A stretch of DNA of 64,000 bases, taken from the NCBI GenBank assembly GCA_004297775.1, contig SCUE01000032.1:186001-250000 (forward strand). The letters run 5' to 3'. The position numbers and the translations under genes were made by a program. Of the stretch, positions 57,324 through 64,000 are shown in pieces. A model generated the notes under the pieces. That model was given only the letters and a program-made list of their open reading frames with translations. It ran no database searches and was not told the origin of the DNA. This DNA is from Chloroflexota bacterium. GTDB taxonomy: Bacteria; Chloroflexota; UBA6077; FW602-bin22. Position 1 is the first letter of the stretch. Each line of letters starts with the position of its first letter.

Positions 57324-60300
57324 TTACTTGCCGGCGGCAACGACGCGATCCACCGTCGGTGCGGCTCGGCGCGTGAACAGCCTGATGACCCACCGCTCGA
57401 CATCATCGAATATCGTGTACATCGCCGGGACGAAGACGAGCGTCAGCACGGTGGAAGTCAGCAGTCCGCCGATCAGGACAACCGCGACTGAGACGAGCAG
57501 TTCCGAACCCTCCTCAATCCCGGACGCGATCGGGAGGAGCGCCGCCATCACCGCCGCGGTCGTCATGACGATCGGTCGGAGACGGGTCGGGCCGGCCTTC
57601 AGCAGCGCGTTCGTCCGATCGTACCCCTCCCGGCGGAGCCGCGCGGTATAGTCGACCAGAAGAATCGCGTTCTTGCCGACGAGTCCACTCAGGACGACCA
57701 CGCCGATCATCGAAAAGATCGTGAACGGATTTCGCGTGATCGCGAGGCCACCGAGCGCTCCAACGACCGCCAGCGGTAGCGACATCATCACCGCCAGCGG
57801 CATCGTCGCGCTGCCGAACAACATCAGCATCAGCACGTACATCAGCACGACGCCGACGATCAGCGCTGTGATCAGTTCACCAAAAGCGCTCTGATCGCCG
57901 CTGCCCTGGCCGCCGTAACTCACGCTGTAGCCGGTTGGCAGATCGATCGCCGCGATTGCGGCGGTGACGTCGTTCTGCAAATCGCCGACACGGCGACCCT
58001 CGCCCGGGCTGGCGCTGATGGTGACCGATCGTTGGCGATCGACGTGCGCGATCCGGTTCGGGATGCGCGCGGTCTCGAAGGTGACGAACTGGCCGAGATC
58101 GACGTTGCCGCGCGCGCCACCGACGGGTATGCGCGCTAACTGATCCTTCGTCATCGCATCGCCACCCTCTCGAAGGATGCGGATCGGGATCGCGCTGTCG
58201 CCCGGACGGCGCAACTGCAGACTGTTGGCTGTGTAGCCATCGAGCGCGGTCCGTAGCGCGATGCCGGCATCCCGAGGCAGAACGCCAAGATCCGCCGCCC
58301 GCCGCCAGTCGACCGTGGCCCGGATTTGTGTTTGCACGCTGTCATCGCTCCGTTGAACGTTGACCGAGCCGGAAACAGACCGGACCGCGGCTTCGACCCG
58401 TCCAGCGAGCGTCGCGAGGGTGGCAGCGTCACTGCCGCGCAGGTGCGCCTGGATCGGCGCGCCCTCGAACCCGCCAAAGCCAAAGCTGTTCGGCATACCA
58501 ACCTGAAAGCGTGCCTGAGGGAAACGGGATGTCAAGTCGCGGCGAATCCGCTCCGAGAGATCGATCGCGGAAACCGCTCGATCGTGAGGGCTGACCAGAA
58601 GGGCGATGATTTCGGCACGGTTCGCGCCTGAGGCGAAACTGTCCGTCCCAGCCGAGCCACCGACGACCGCGTAGGTCGTGCGCGCCTCGGGTAGCTCGCG
58701 CAATCGCTGCTCGATCTGGCGCGAGAGTGCGTTTGTCGCTTCAAGCGACGTGCCGGCGGGCATGGTCGCCAAGACGTCGACCTCGCTCTGGTCGCCACTC
58801 GGAAAGAAATCGAGGCCGATGAACCCAAGAACCGGCAGCGACAAGCCCATGACCAGGCTCAGGACCCCACCGACGATGACCCACCATCGCCGCGGGAGTG
58901 ATGCCCGCAATAGCCAAACGTACCAGTTCTCGAGACGGAGGAACCCACGATCCCACCAGCGACCGAAACGAGCGAGCGTCGAATCACCGGCCTCGTCCTC
59001 TGGGCCGCGAAGGAGCCGGCTCGCCATAAGAGGAGTCAAGACGAACGAGACGAGCAGGGACGCGAGCGTCGCGACCGAGATAACGACCGCGAACGGCGCC
59101 AGAGCCTGGCGAGACACACCGGTCGTCATCACGCCAATAGGTAAGTACACGACAACATCGACGAGCGTGATCGTGAGCGCCGCCAGGCCGATCTCGGCGC
59201 GCCCCTCAAGCGCGGCGCGGATCGAGCTCTTACCCATTCCTTGGTGCCGGAAGATGTTTTCCAGAACGACAATGCTGTCATCGACCAGGATGCCGACGCT
59301 GACCGTCATGGCCAGCATGGTCATGAGATCCAGGGTGTATCCGAGCGCGCTCATCACGATCAGCGTCGACAAGATCGAGACCGGGATCGAGACCAGCACG
59401 ATGACCGTGCTCCGCCACGTGTGCAGGAACAGCAGCAGGATGAGCCCCGTCACGATGATGGCCTCGACAAGGGCCTTGCGAACCGCGCCGAACGATTTTC
59501 CGGTGTAGATCGACGAGTCGATGACAATATCGAGGCTCGTTCCCGCGGGCAGCCCTGGGCTCAGCTCGGCGATTGCGTCCCGGACTCCCTGAACGACCGC
59601 GATCGAACTCGATCCCTGCAGCTTCACGACGACGAGCGAGATGCCTTCTTGATCGCCAACCCGGACGACCGCGTTCAACTTCTTGATGCCATCGTCGATC
59701 GTGGCCACGTCGCGCACCGCGATAGGTCCGCCCGGAAGCTGCGCGATGACGACGTCGCCCAGTCGGGCCGCCGAGGTCGCGAGGGCGTCGAAATAGACCG
59801 AAATGTCGCGCGTCCCGTCGACGATGCTTCCGGCCGGGATTTCCAACTGACCGGCCAGTAGCGCGCCGACGAGGGCATTGATCGACAAGCCTCGCGCCCG
59901 CAACGCTGCTTCGTTGGCGCGCACCTGAACTTCGCGTTGGACCCCCGAGCGTACCCGAACGGACGCGACGCCTGGGACGGCGTTGAGGCGCGGCTGAATG
60001 ACGTCCTCAGCAAGCTCCTGCAGATCGCTGAGCGATCGATTGCCCGAGAGCGCCACGGTCGCGGCGCCGAGCGCATCGATGTCGAACTTGATGACGGTCG
60101 GAGCCTCGACCTCGGCCGGCAAGCGCCCGCGAGCCGAGCTGACGACGCGCTGGACATCGACCGCAACCAGATCGGCATTCGCCCGATCGGTGAATTCAAC
60201 CGTGATGCTCGACAAGCCGGCCTGCGAAGTCGAGATGAAGGCGCTACGATTGATGTTCGGCAACGACGCGATCGCGTCCTCGAGCGGCCGCGTGACGTTC

Positions 60301-60482
60301 GCTTCAACCGTTTCAGGATCGGCGCCGGGATAGATGGCGACGATCGCGACGCCGGGGATGTTCAGATGGGGCAGCGTCGAAACGCCCAGACGCGCGTAGC
60401 CGATCAAACCGAAGACACAGATGGCAAACGTCGCCGCCGCGACGACGAACGGGTTGCGAACCGCGAACTCGGTAACCTTCAA
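57324..60482 (-). CDS. RND family efflux transporter (HAE-1/AcrB-like)
   Basis: 1052 residues from TTG 60482 (GGGGGAGG 4 nt upstream). Two repeats of six helices with large extracytoplasmic loops: first helix NPFVVAAATFAICVFGLIGY, proton-relay helix MTVSVGILVDDSIVVLENIF with the Asp pair, and the second-half GLVGKNAILLVDYTARLRREG. Full length for the family. HAE-1 pumps normally need a periplasmic adaptor and outer-membrane channel; neither is encoded nearby, which fits a monoderm envelope. Substrates likely hydrophobic compounds or lipids. Downstream of fliG on the same strand, 115 bp apart. Confidence 0.94.
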   Translation of the reverse strand: MKVTEFAVRNPFVVAAATFAICVFGLIGYARLGVSTLPHLNIPGVAIVAIYPGADPETVEANVTRPLEDAIASLPNINRSAFISTSQAGLSSITVEFTDRANADLVAVDVQRVVSSARGRLPAEVEAPTVIKFDIDALGAATVALSGNRSLSDLQELAEDVIQPRLNAVPGVASVRVRSGVQREVQVRANEAALRARGLSINALVGALLAGQLEIPAGSIVDGTRDISVYFDALATSAARLGDVVIAQLPGGPIAVRDVATIDDGIKKLNAVVRVGDQEGISLVVVKLQGSSSIAVVQGVRDAIAELSPGLPAGTSLDIVIDSSIYTGKSFGAVRKALVEAIIVTGLILLLFLHTWRSTVIVLVSIPVSILSTLIVMSALGYTLDLMTMLAMTVSVGILVDDSIVVLENIFRHQGMGKSSIRAALEGRAEIGLAALTITLVDVVVYLPIGVMTTGVSRQALAPFAVVISVATLASLLVSFVLTPLMASRLLRGPEDEAGDSTLARFGRWWDRGFLRLENWYVWLLRASLPRRWWVIVGGVLSLVMGLSLPVLGFIGLDFFPSGDQSEVDVLATMPAGTSLEATNALSRQIEQRLRELPEARTTYAVVGGSAGTDSFASGANRAEIIALLVSPHDRAVSAIDLSERIRRDLTSRFPQARFQVGMPNSFGFGGFEGAPIQAHLRGSDAATLATLAGRVEAAVRSVSGSVNVQRSDDSVQTQIRATVDWRRAADLGVLPRDAGIALRTALDGYTANSLQLRRPGDSAIPIRILREGGDAMTKDQLARIPVGGARGNVDLGQFVTFETARIPNRIAHVDRQRSVTISASPGEGRRVGDLQNDVTAAIAAIDLPTGYSVSYGGQGSGDQSAFGELITALIVGVVLMYVLMLMLFGSATMPLAVMMSLPLAVVGALGGLAITRNPFTIFSMIGVVVLSGLVGKNAILLVDYTARLRREGYDRTNALLKAGPTRLRPIVMTTAAVMAALLPIASGIEEGSELLVSVAVVLIGGLLTSTVLTLVFVPAMYTIFDDVERWVIRLFTRRAAPTVDRVVAAGK

Positions 60483-60597
60483 CGCGCCTCCCCCAAGGGA
60501 CGGAGTGTCGTTCTCTCAAACGCCGCCGGGATAGGTTTTTGTGGCGCCGACGGGGGACAGGTTCATCCGGGGCACGCGTATCTTCCCCGCGGCTTGC

Positions 60598-61599
60598 CTA
60601 GATAACGATGTCCTCGCGGCCGCGCGAGATGAAGATTTCTTCCTTCTCGGCCAGGGCGCGCGCGGTTTCGACAATGCGGTGCTGGGCATCTTCCACGTCG
60701 CGGACGCGCGTCGGGCCGTGCAGGGACATCTCGTCTTCGATCTGCTGGCGCGCACGGGACGACATATTGGCATAGATTCGCTGCTTCAGGTCATCCGAGG
60801 CCGAACGCAGCGCCAGCGGGAGGTCTGTCCGTATCTCGGTGAGCAGTCGGCGAATCGACTTGTCGTCCAGTGAACGGATGTCCTCGAACAAGAACATGTT
60901 CTTGCGAACCTGCTCGGCCAGAAGGGGATCTTTCTCAGCCAACGCGTCGAGGATCGCGCGCTCGGAGCCGCTGTCCATCGTTCCGAGCATCGCGACGACG
61001 TGCTCGATGCCACCCGCCTTCGTGAGCCCCTGTTGTCCCAGCACTGCAATGCGCTTACGCAGCACCGATTCGACTTCGCGTATACGCTCGGGGTCCGTTG
61101 GCGCGATGACAGCCAGTCGCGAAGTGATGTCAGCCCGCAGTTCGGGCGGAAACGCGACCAGCATGCGACCGGAGAGTTCGTGTGGCAGATGCGAGAGCAC
61201 AAGCGCGATTGTCTGGGGGTGCTCCTGTTCGAGGGCGGCCGCCAATTGATCGGGATCGAGCCCGACCATGAAGCCGAATGGCTTGTTGCGCCGTGGCGCG
61301 GCCGCGCGCGCGAGCATATCGGCAGCCTTGTTCGATGGCAGGGCGCGGCCCAGCAACTGGCGAGCGAATTCCGTACCGGCGCTGGTCGAGCGCTGCTCCT
61401 GTGCCCCTTCAAGCGCCTCGCGCATGACTCGCTCGCGCAGGGCGTCCGGCAATCGCTCGATGCGGACGATCTCGCGTGTGATCGCCTCGACGTCGGACTC
61501 CGAGAAACTGCGTAGGATCTTCGATGCCTGCTCGGCGCCGAGCGAGATCAAGAGCGCGGCGACTTTTCGTCGGCCGCTCAGCACGACGTCGTCGCTCAC
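60598..61599 (-). CDS. fliG: Flagellar motor switch protein FliG
   Basis: 333 residues, the normal length. N-terminal domain (GRRKVAALLISLGAEQASKIL, FSESDVEAITREIVRIE), middle domain with the EHPQ motif in ALEQEHPQTIALVLSHLP, and C-terminal torque helix region FEDIRSLDDKSIRRLLTEI whose charged residues meet the stator. Acts in the C-ring for torque and direction. No other flagellar rod, hook or export gene is next to it, so the flagellar genes are scattered in this genome or FliG is retained for another use. Confidence 0.94.
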   Translation of the reverse strand: MSDDVVLSGRRKVAALLISLGAEQASKILRSFSESDVEAITREIVRIERLPDALRERVMREALEGAQEQRSTSAGTEFARQLLGRALPSNKAADMLARAAAPRRNKPFGFMVGLDPDQLAAALEQEHPQTIALVLSHLPHELSGRMLVAFPPELRADITSRLAVIAPTDPERIREVESVLRKRIAVLGQQGLTKAGGIEHVVAMLGTMDSGSERAILDALAEKDPLLAEQVRKNMFLFEDIRSLDDKSIRRLLTEIRTDLPLALRSASDDLKQRIYANMSSRARQQIEDEMSLHGPTRVRDVEDAQHRIVETARALAEKEEIFISRGREDIVI

Positions 61600-61617
61600 G
61601 ATCCACTCCGGCGTTGG

Positions 61618-61645
61618 TTGTGCCCGATCATCCCGTCCGTATGAT
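61618..61645 (+). promoter_or_regulatory. Promoter (TTGTGC-16-TATGAT), leaderless S9 peptidase gene
   Basis: TTGTGC at 61618-61623, 16-nt spacer, TATGAT at 61640-61645 ending 6 nt before ATG 61652. No ribosome binding site, so the transcript likely starts at the ATG. Confidence 0.45.
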
Positions 61646-61651
61646 ACGCCT

Positions 61652-63559
61652 ATGACAATCGCTCTTCACGGCTCCTGGATCTCGCCCATAACGGCCGATC
61701 TGATCGCGTCCGGCTCGCGCCGCCTGACCGACATCGCGCTCGACGGCGACGACTGCTACTGGATCGAAGGGCGTCCGACTGAAGGCGGACGGGCGGTGAT
61801 CGTTCGCCGTACGCGAGACGGCCGGAACGTCGACATCAATCCGGCCCCTCTGAGCGCGCGGAATCGCGTCCACGAGTATGGCGGCGGCGCACTGGCGGTC
61901 GCTGATGGCGTCGTGTTCTTCTGTAATGACGCTGATGCGCGGGTGTATCGCGTCGCTGTCGGGTCGGCGCCAGCGCCCTTGACGGCCGACACGAACGGCG
62001 CGGTGCGCTACGCCGACCTCACGATCGATCGGCGACGGAATCGGCTGGTTTGCATCGTCGAAGACCACCGCGGAGAGGGTGAGCCGGTCAACAGCATCGG
62101 CGCGATCAGCGCTCGCGACGGAACCCTGACGATTCTGGCGTCCGGCGCCGACTTCTACTCGACGCCAGCGGTCAGCCCGAACGGCGCCTGGCTGGCCTGG
62201 CAATCGTGGAACCATCCGAACATGCCGTGGGATGGCAGCGAGATCTGGCTGGCGCCGGTTCAACCGGACGGCACTCTCGGCGCAGTTCGTCTCGTCGCTG
62301 GCGGCGAGCATGAATCGGTCTTCCAGCCGGAGTGGTCGCCCGACGGCCGACTCCACTTCGTGTCCGATCGAAATGGTTGGTGGAACCTGTACCGGCTCGA
62401 CGGCGACGCGATCGTGCCGATCGGCCCGATGAAAGCGGAGTTTGGCCAGCCGCAGTGGAGCTTCGGCGTGCGAACCTACGGCTTCGAGTCGGCACGATCG
62501 ATCCTCGCCTGGCGTGATGAGGGTGGCGTCTCGAAGATCGCGCGGATCGACACCGCGGCCGGCGCCCTCGAACCAATCGAGACCGGTTTCACCGCACTGC
62601 GCATGCTGCGGGTCCAGTCAGGTACGCTGTTGTTCGTCGGATCGTCGCCGACACAGCCGACCTCGGTGGTGCGTGTCGATCTGGCGTCGTATGCCCTGAC
62701 GATCGCGCGCACGGCATTCGACGGGACGATCGACTCGCGGTTCGTTTCCGAAGCTGAGCCGATCTCGTTTCCAACGACCGACGGCGCGATCGCGCACGGC
62801 CTCTACTACGCGCCGAGGAATCCGATGTCCACGGGACCGGCCGGAGCGAAGCCGCCGTTGGTCGTGATGAGTCACGGCGGTCCGACCGGCGCGACGTCGA
62901 GTGGTTTCAGCGCCGGTATCCAGTTCTTCACCAGTCGCGGCATCGCGGTGCTGGACGTGAACTACGGTGGCTCGACCGGCTACGGCCGCGCCTACCGGCA
63001 GCGGTTGAACGGCGCCTGGGGCATCGTCGACGTCGATGACTGCGTGAATGGCGCGCTGTACCTCGTCGCGCGTGGCGACATCGATGGCGAGCGGCTGGCG
63101 ATTACGGGCGGCAGCGCCGGTGGGTACACGACGCTGGCGGCCCTGACGTTTCGCGACGTGTTCAAAGTGGGGGCGAGCTACTACGGCGTCAGCGATCTTG
63201 AGGCGCTGGCGCGCGACACGCACAAGTTCGAGTCGCGCTATCTCGACAGCATGATCGGTCCGTATCCGGCGATGCGCGATCGTTATGTCGAGCGTTCACC
63301 GGTGAACTTCCCGGAGCGTCTGAACTGTCCGGTGATCTTCTTTCAGGGGCTCGAAGACAGAGTCGTGCCGCCGGATCAGGCCGAGCGGATGGTCGACGGC
63401 CTCCGCAAGCGCGGTATCCCGGTCGAGTACCGAGCCTACCCCGGCGAGCAGCACGGCTTCCGCCGAGCCGAGAACATCCGTGATTCGCTGGACGCGGAGT
63501 TGGCCTTCTACGGGCGCGTGTTCGGGTTCGCCGAGCCGGCGATCGTCGCGGGACGGTAG
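61652..63559 (+). CDS. S9 family prolyl oligopeptidase / acylaminoacyl peptidase
   Basis: 635 residues from ATG 61652; longer in-frame sequence upstream is antisense to fliG. N-terminal beta-propeller (about 1-370; blades with SPNGAWLAW, SPDGRLHFVSDRNG) and C-terminal alpha/beta hydrolase: VVMSHGGPTG, VNYGGSTGYGR, nucleophile ITGGSAGGYTT, Asp in GLEDRVVPP and His in GEQHGFR. Cytoplasmic serine peptidase for short peptides, dipeptidyl or acyl-aminoacyl type. Divergent from fliG by 52 bp. Confidence 0.94.
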   Translation: MTIALHGSWISPITADLIASGSRRLTDIALDGDDCYWIEGRPTEGGRAVIVRRTRDGRNVDINPAPLSARNRVHEYGGGALAVADGVVFFCNDADARVYRVAVGSAPAPLTADTNGAVRYADLTIDRRRNRLVCIVEDHRGEGEPVNSIGAISARDGTLTILASGADFYSTPAVSPNGAWLAWQSWNHPNMPWDGSEIWLAPVQPDGTLGAVRLVAGGEHESVFQPEWSPDGRLHFVSDRNGWWNLYRLDGDAIVPIGPMKAEFGQPQWSFGVRTYGFESARSILAWRDEGGVSKIARIDTAAGALEPIETGFTALRMLRVQSGTLLFVGSSPTQPTSVVRVDLASYALTIARTAFDGTIDSRFVSEAEPISFPTTDGAIAHGLYYAPRNPMSTGPAGAKPPLVVMSHGGPTGATSSGFSAGIQFFTSRGIAVLDVNYGGSTGYGRAYRQRLNGAWGIVDVDDCVNGALYLVARGDIDGERLAITGGSAGGYTTLAALTFRDVFKVGASYYGVSDLEALARDTHKFESRYLDSMIGPYPAMRDRYVERSPVNFPERLNCPVIFFQGLEDRVVPPDQAERMVDGLRKRGIPVEYRAYPGEQHGFRRAENIRDSLDAELAFYGRVFGFAEPAIVAGR

Positions 63560-63612
63560 ACCCAGATGAACGCCCGACACCCGCGCGAGCGGAATATTGT
63601 CGGCGATCCACG

Positions 63613-63870
63613 GTGAATCGTCGGCGACTGCTGATCCGTCTACTGAACGGGCAACTGCGGAACGTCTCTTTCGGAAATCTGACGCACCTCGTCGAGGGAT
63701 TTGGTTTTCGCCTGGCACGAACCGGCGGAAGCCATTGAATCCACCGACATCCCGAGATCGATGGGCAACTGAATCTGCAGTCCGATCGTGGGGAGGCAAA
63801 GCCGTATCAGATCCGGCAATTGCTCGAGATTGTCGAGGAGTACAATTTGACGCTGGAGGGAGACGATTGA
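63613..63870 (+). pseudogene. hicA: HicA toxin with an in-frame stop
   Basis: Frame from GTG 63613 reads as HicA (LLIRLLNGQLRNV, LVEGFGFRLARTGGSH), then TGA at 63736-63738, then continues in frame IHRHPEI, GEAKPYQIRQLLEIVEEYNL to TGA 63870. The stop falls right after the conserved Gly-Ser-His; CGA to TGA would be a single change. Only 41 residues would be made, without the second half of the double-stranded RNA-binding-like fold. The toxin is therefore probably inactive. Confidence 0.75.
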
Positions 63871-64000
63871 AGGATTACCACATCAACGTCTTCTGGTCGG
63901 ACGAGGACCGCTGCTACATCGCCGACATCCCCGATCTAAAGCACTGTTCGGCGCGCGGCGAGACGGCCGAGTCGGCTGTCCGCGAAGTGACGGTCGCGAA
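63867..64000 (+). CDS. hicB: HicB family antitoxin, partial
   Basis: Starts at TTG 63867 (TTGA overlap with the hicA stop) and is cut by the right window edge after about 44 residues. DYHINVFWSDEDRCYIADIP and the following CSARGETAESAVREV are the HicB RNase-H-like fold. The frame is intact within the window; the C-terminal DNA-binding part is out of view. Confidence 0.85.
   Translation, partial: MKDYHINVFWSDEDRCYIADIPDLKHCSARGETAESAVREVTVA

Noticed and set aside
63736..63738. Selenocysteine codon in hicA
   Set aside because: HicA proteins have no Cys at this place, no SECIS-like hairpin follows, and a nonsense mutation is the simpler reading.

Overview
The window is 64 kb of GC-rich (mid-60s percent) bacterial DNA with dense, compact coding on both strands, several convergent genes whose 3' ends overlap, and no rRNA, tRNA or CRISPR array that I can see. 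The gene set fits a heterotrophic Chloroflexota-like bacterium (Thermomicrobia-type): many single-copy oxidoreductases and TIM-barrel sugar isomerases, frequent GTG/TTG starts, a TadG-like pilus protein, dispersed flagellar parts (FliG and two FliL-domain proteins), Tat lipoproteins, and genes that look leaderless. The phylum is an inference from gene content, not proven by a marker gene.

Layout. 1-3.6 kb: heterodimeric ABC exporter preceded by a possible leader peptide and hairpin. 3.7-9.7 kb: small-molecule catabolism (RraA-like, PHP phosphatase, isochorismatase fold, SDR, sugar isomerase, aldo/keto reductase). 9.8-18.1 kb: three toxin-antitoxin loci (one with only a toxin remnant, one VapBC with an extended toxin, one MazEF) mixed with a beta-lactamase-fold hydrolase, a second isochorismatase-fold enzyme, gamma-glutamyltransferase, an aldo/keto reductase and an epimerase. 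18.1-26.7 kb: methyltransferase, M28 peptidase, Gfo/Idh dehydrogenase, a Fur-family regulator, a luciferase-like oxidoreductase and an ECF nickel/cobalt uptake operon with a Nur-like box in its promoter. 26.7-36.6 kb: phosphoesterase, two VTT/DedA-type membrane proteins, secreted glycosidase, a two-component system, TadG-like protein, Tag-like protein, zinc alcohol dehydrogenase, GntR regulator.

36.8-38.2 kb is an intact single-ORF IS66-type insertion sequence with matching terminal repeats and an 8-bp target duplication. Beside it lies a promoter plus a long hairpin leading into a Tat lipoprotein that appears to join a carbonic-anhydrase-like domain to a FliL domain. 39.9-43.1 kb: small protein, esterase, second FliL-like protein, TIM-barrel isomerase. 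43.2-47.6 kb: zinc/cadmium P-type ATPase, then a tightly overlapped operon of an alkyltransferase fused to an Ada zinc domain, an ECF-type sigma factor and a second alkyltransferase, divergent from the fluoride channel crcB. 47.7-50.5 kb: response regulator, a 30-residue hydrophobic peptide and a histidine kinase. 50.6-64 kb: DUF5317-like protein, M3 peptidase, SDR, 2-hydroxyacid dehydrogenase, aldo/keto reductase, YceI, RND transporter, FliG, S9 peptidase, and a HicAB locus whose toxin has an in-frame stop.

The most unusual candidates are the alkyltransferase-sigma-alkyltransferase operon with its inverted Ada architecture, the carbonic-anhydrase-like/FliL lipoprotein with a structured leader, the small peptide between regulator and kinase, and the possible attenuation leader of the ABC exporter.
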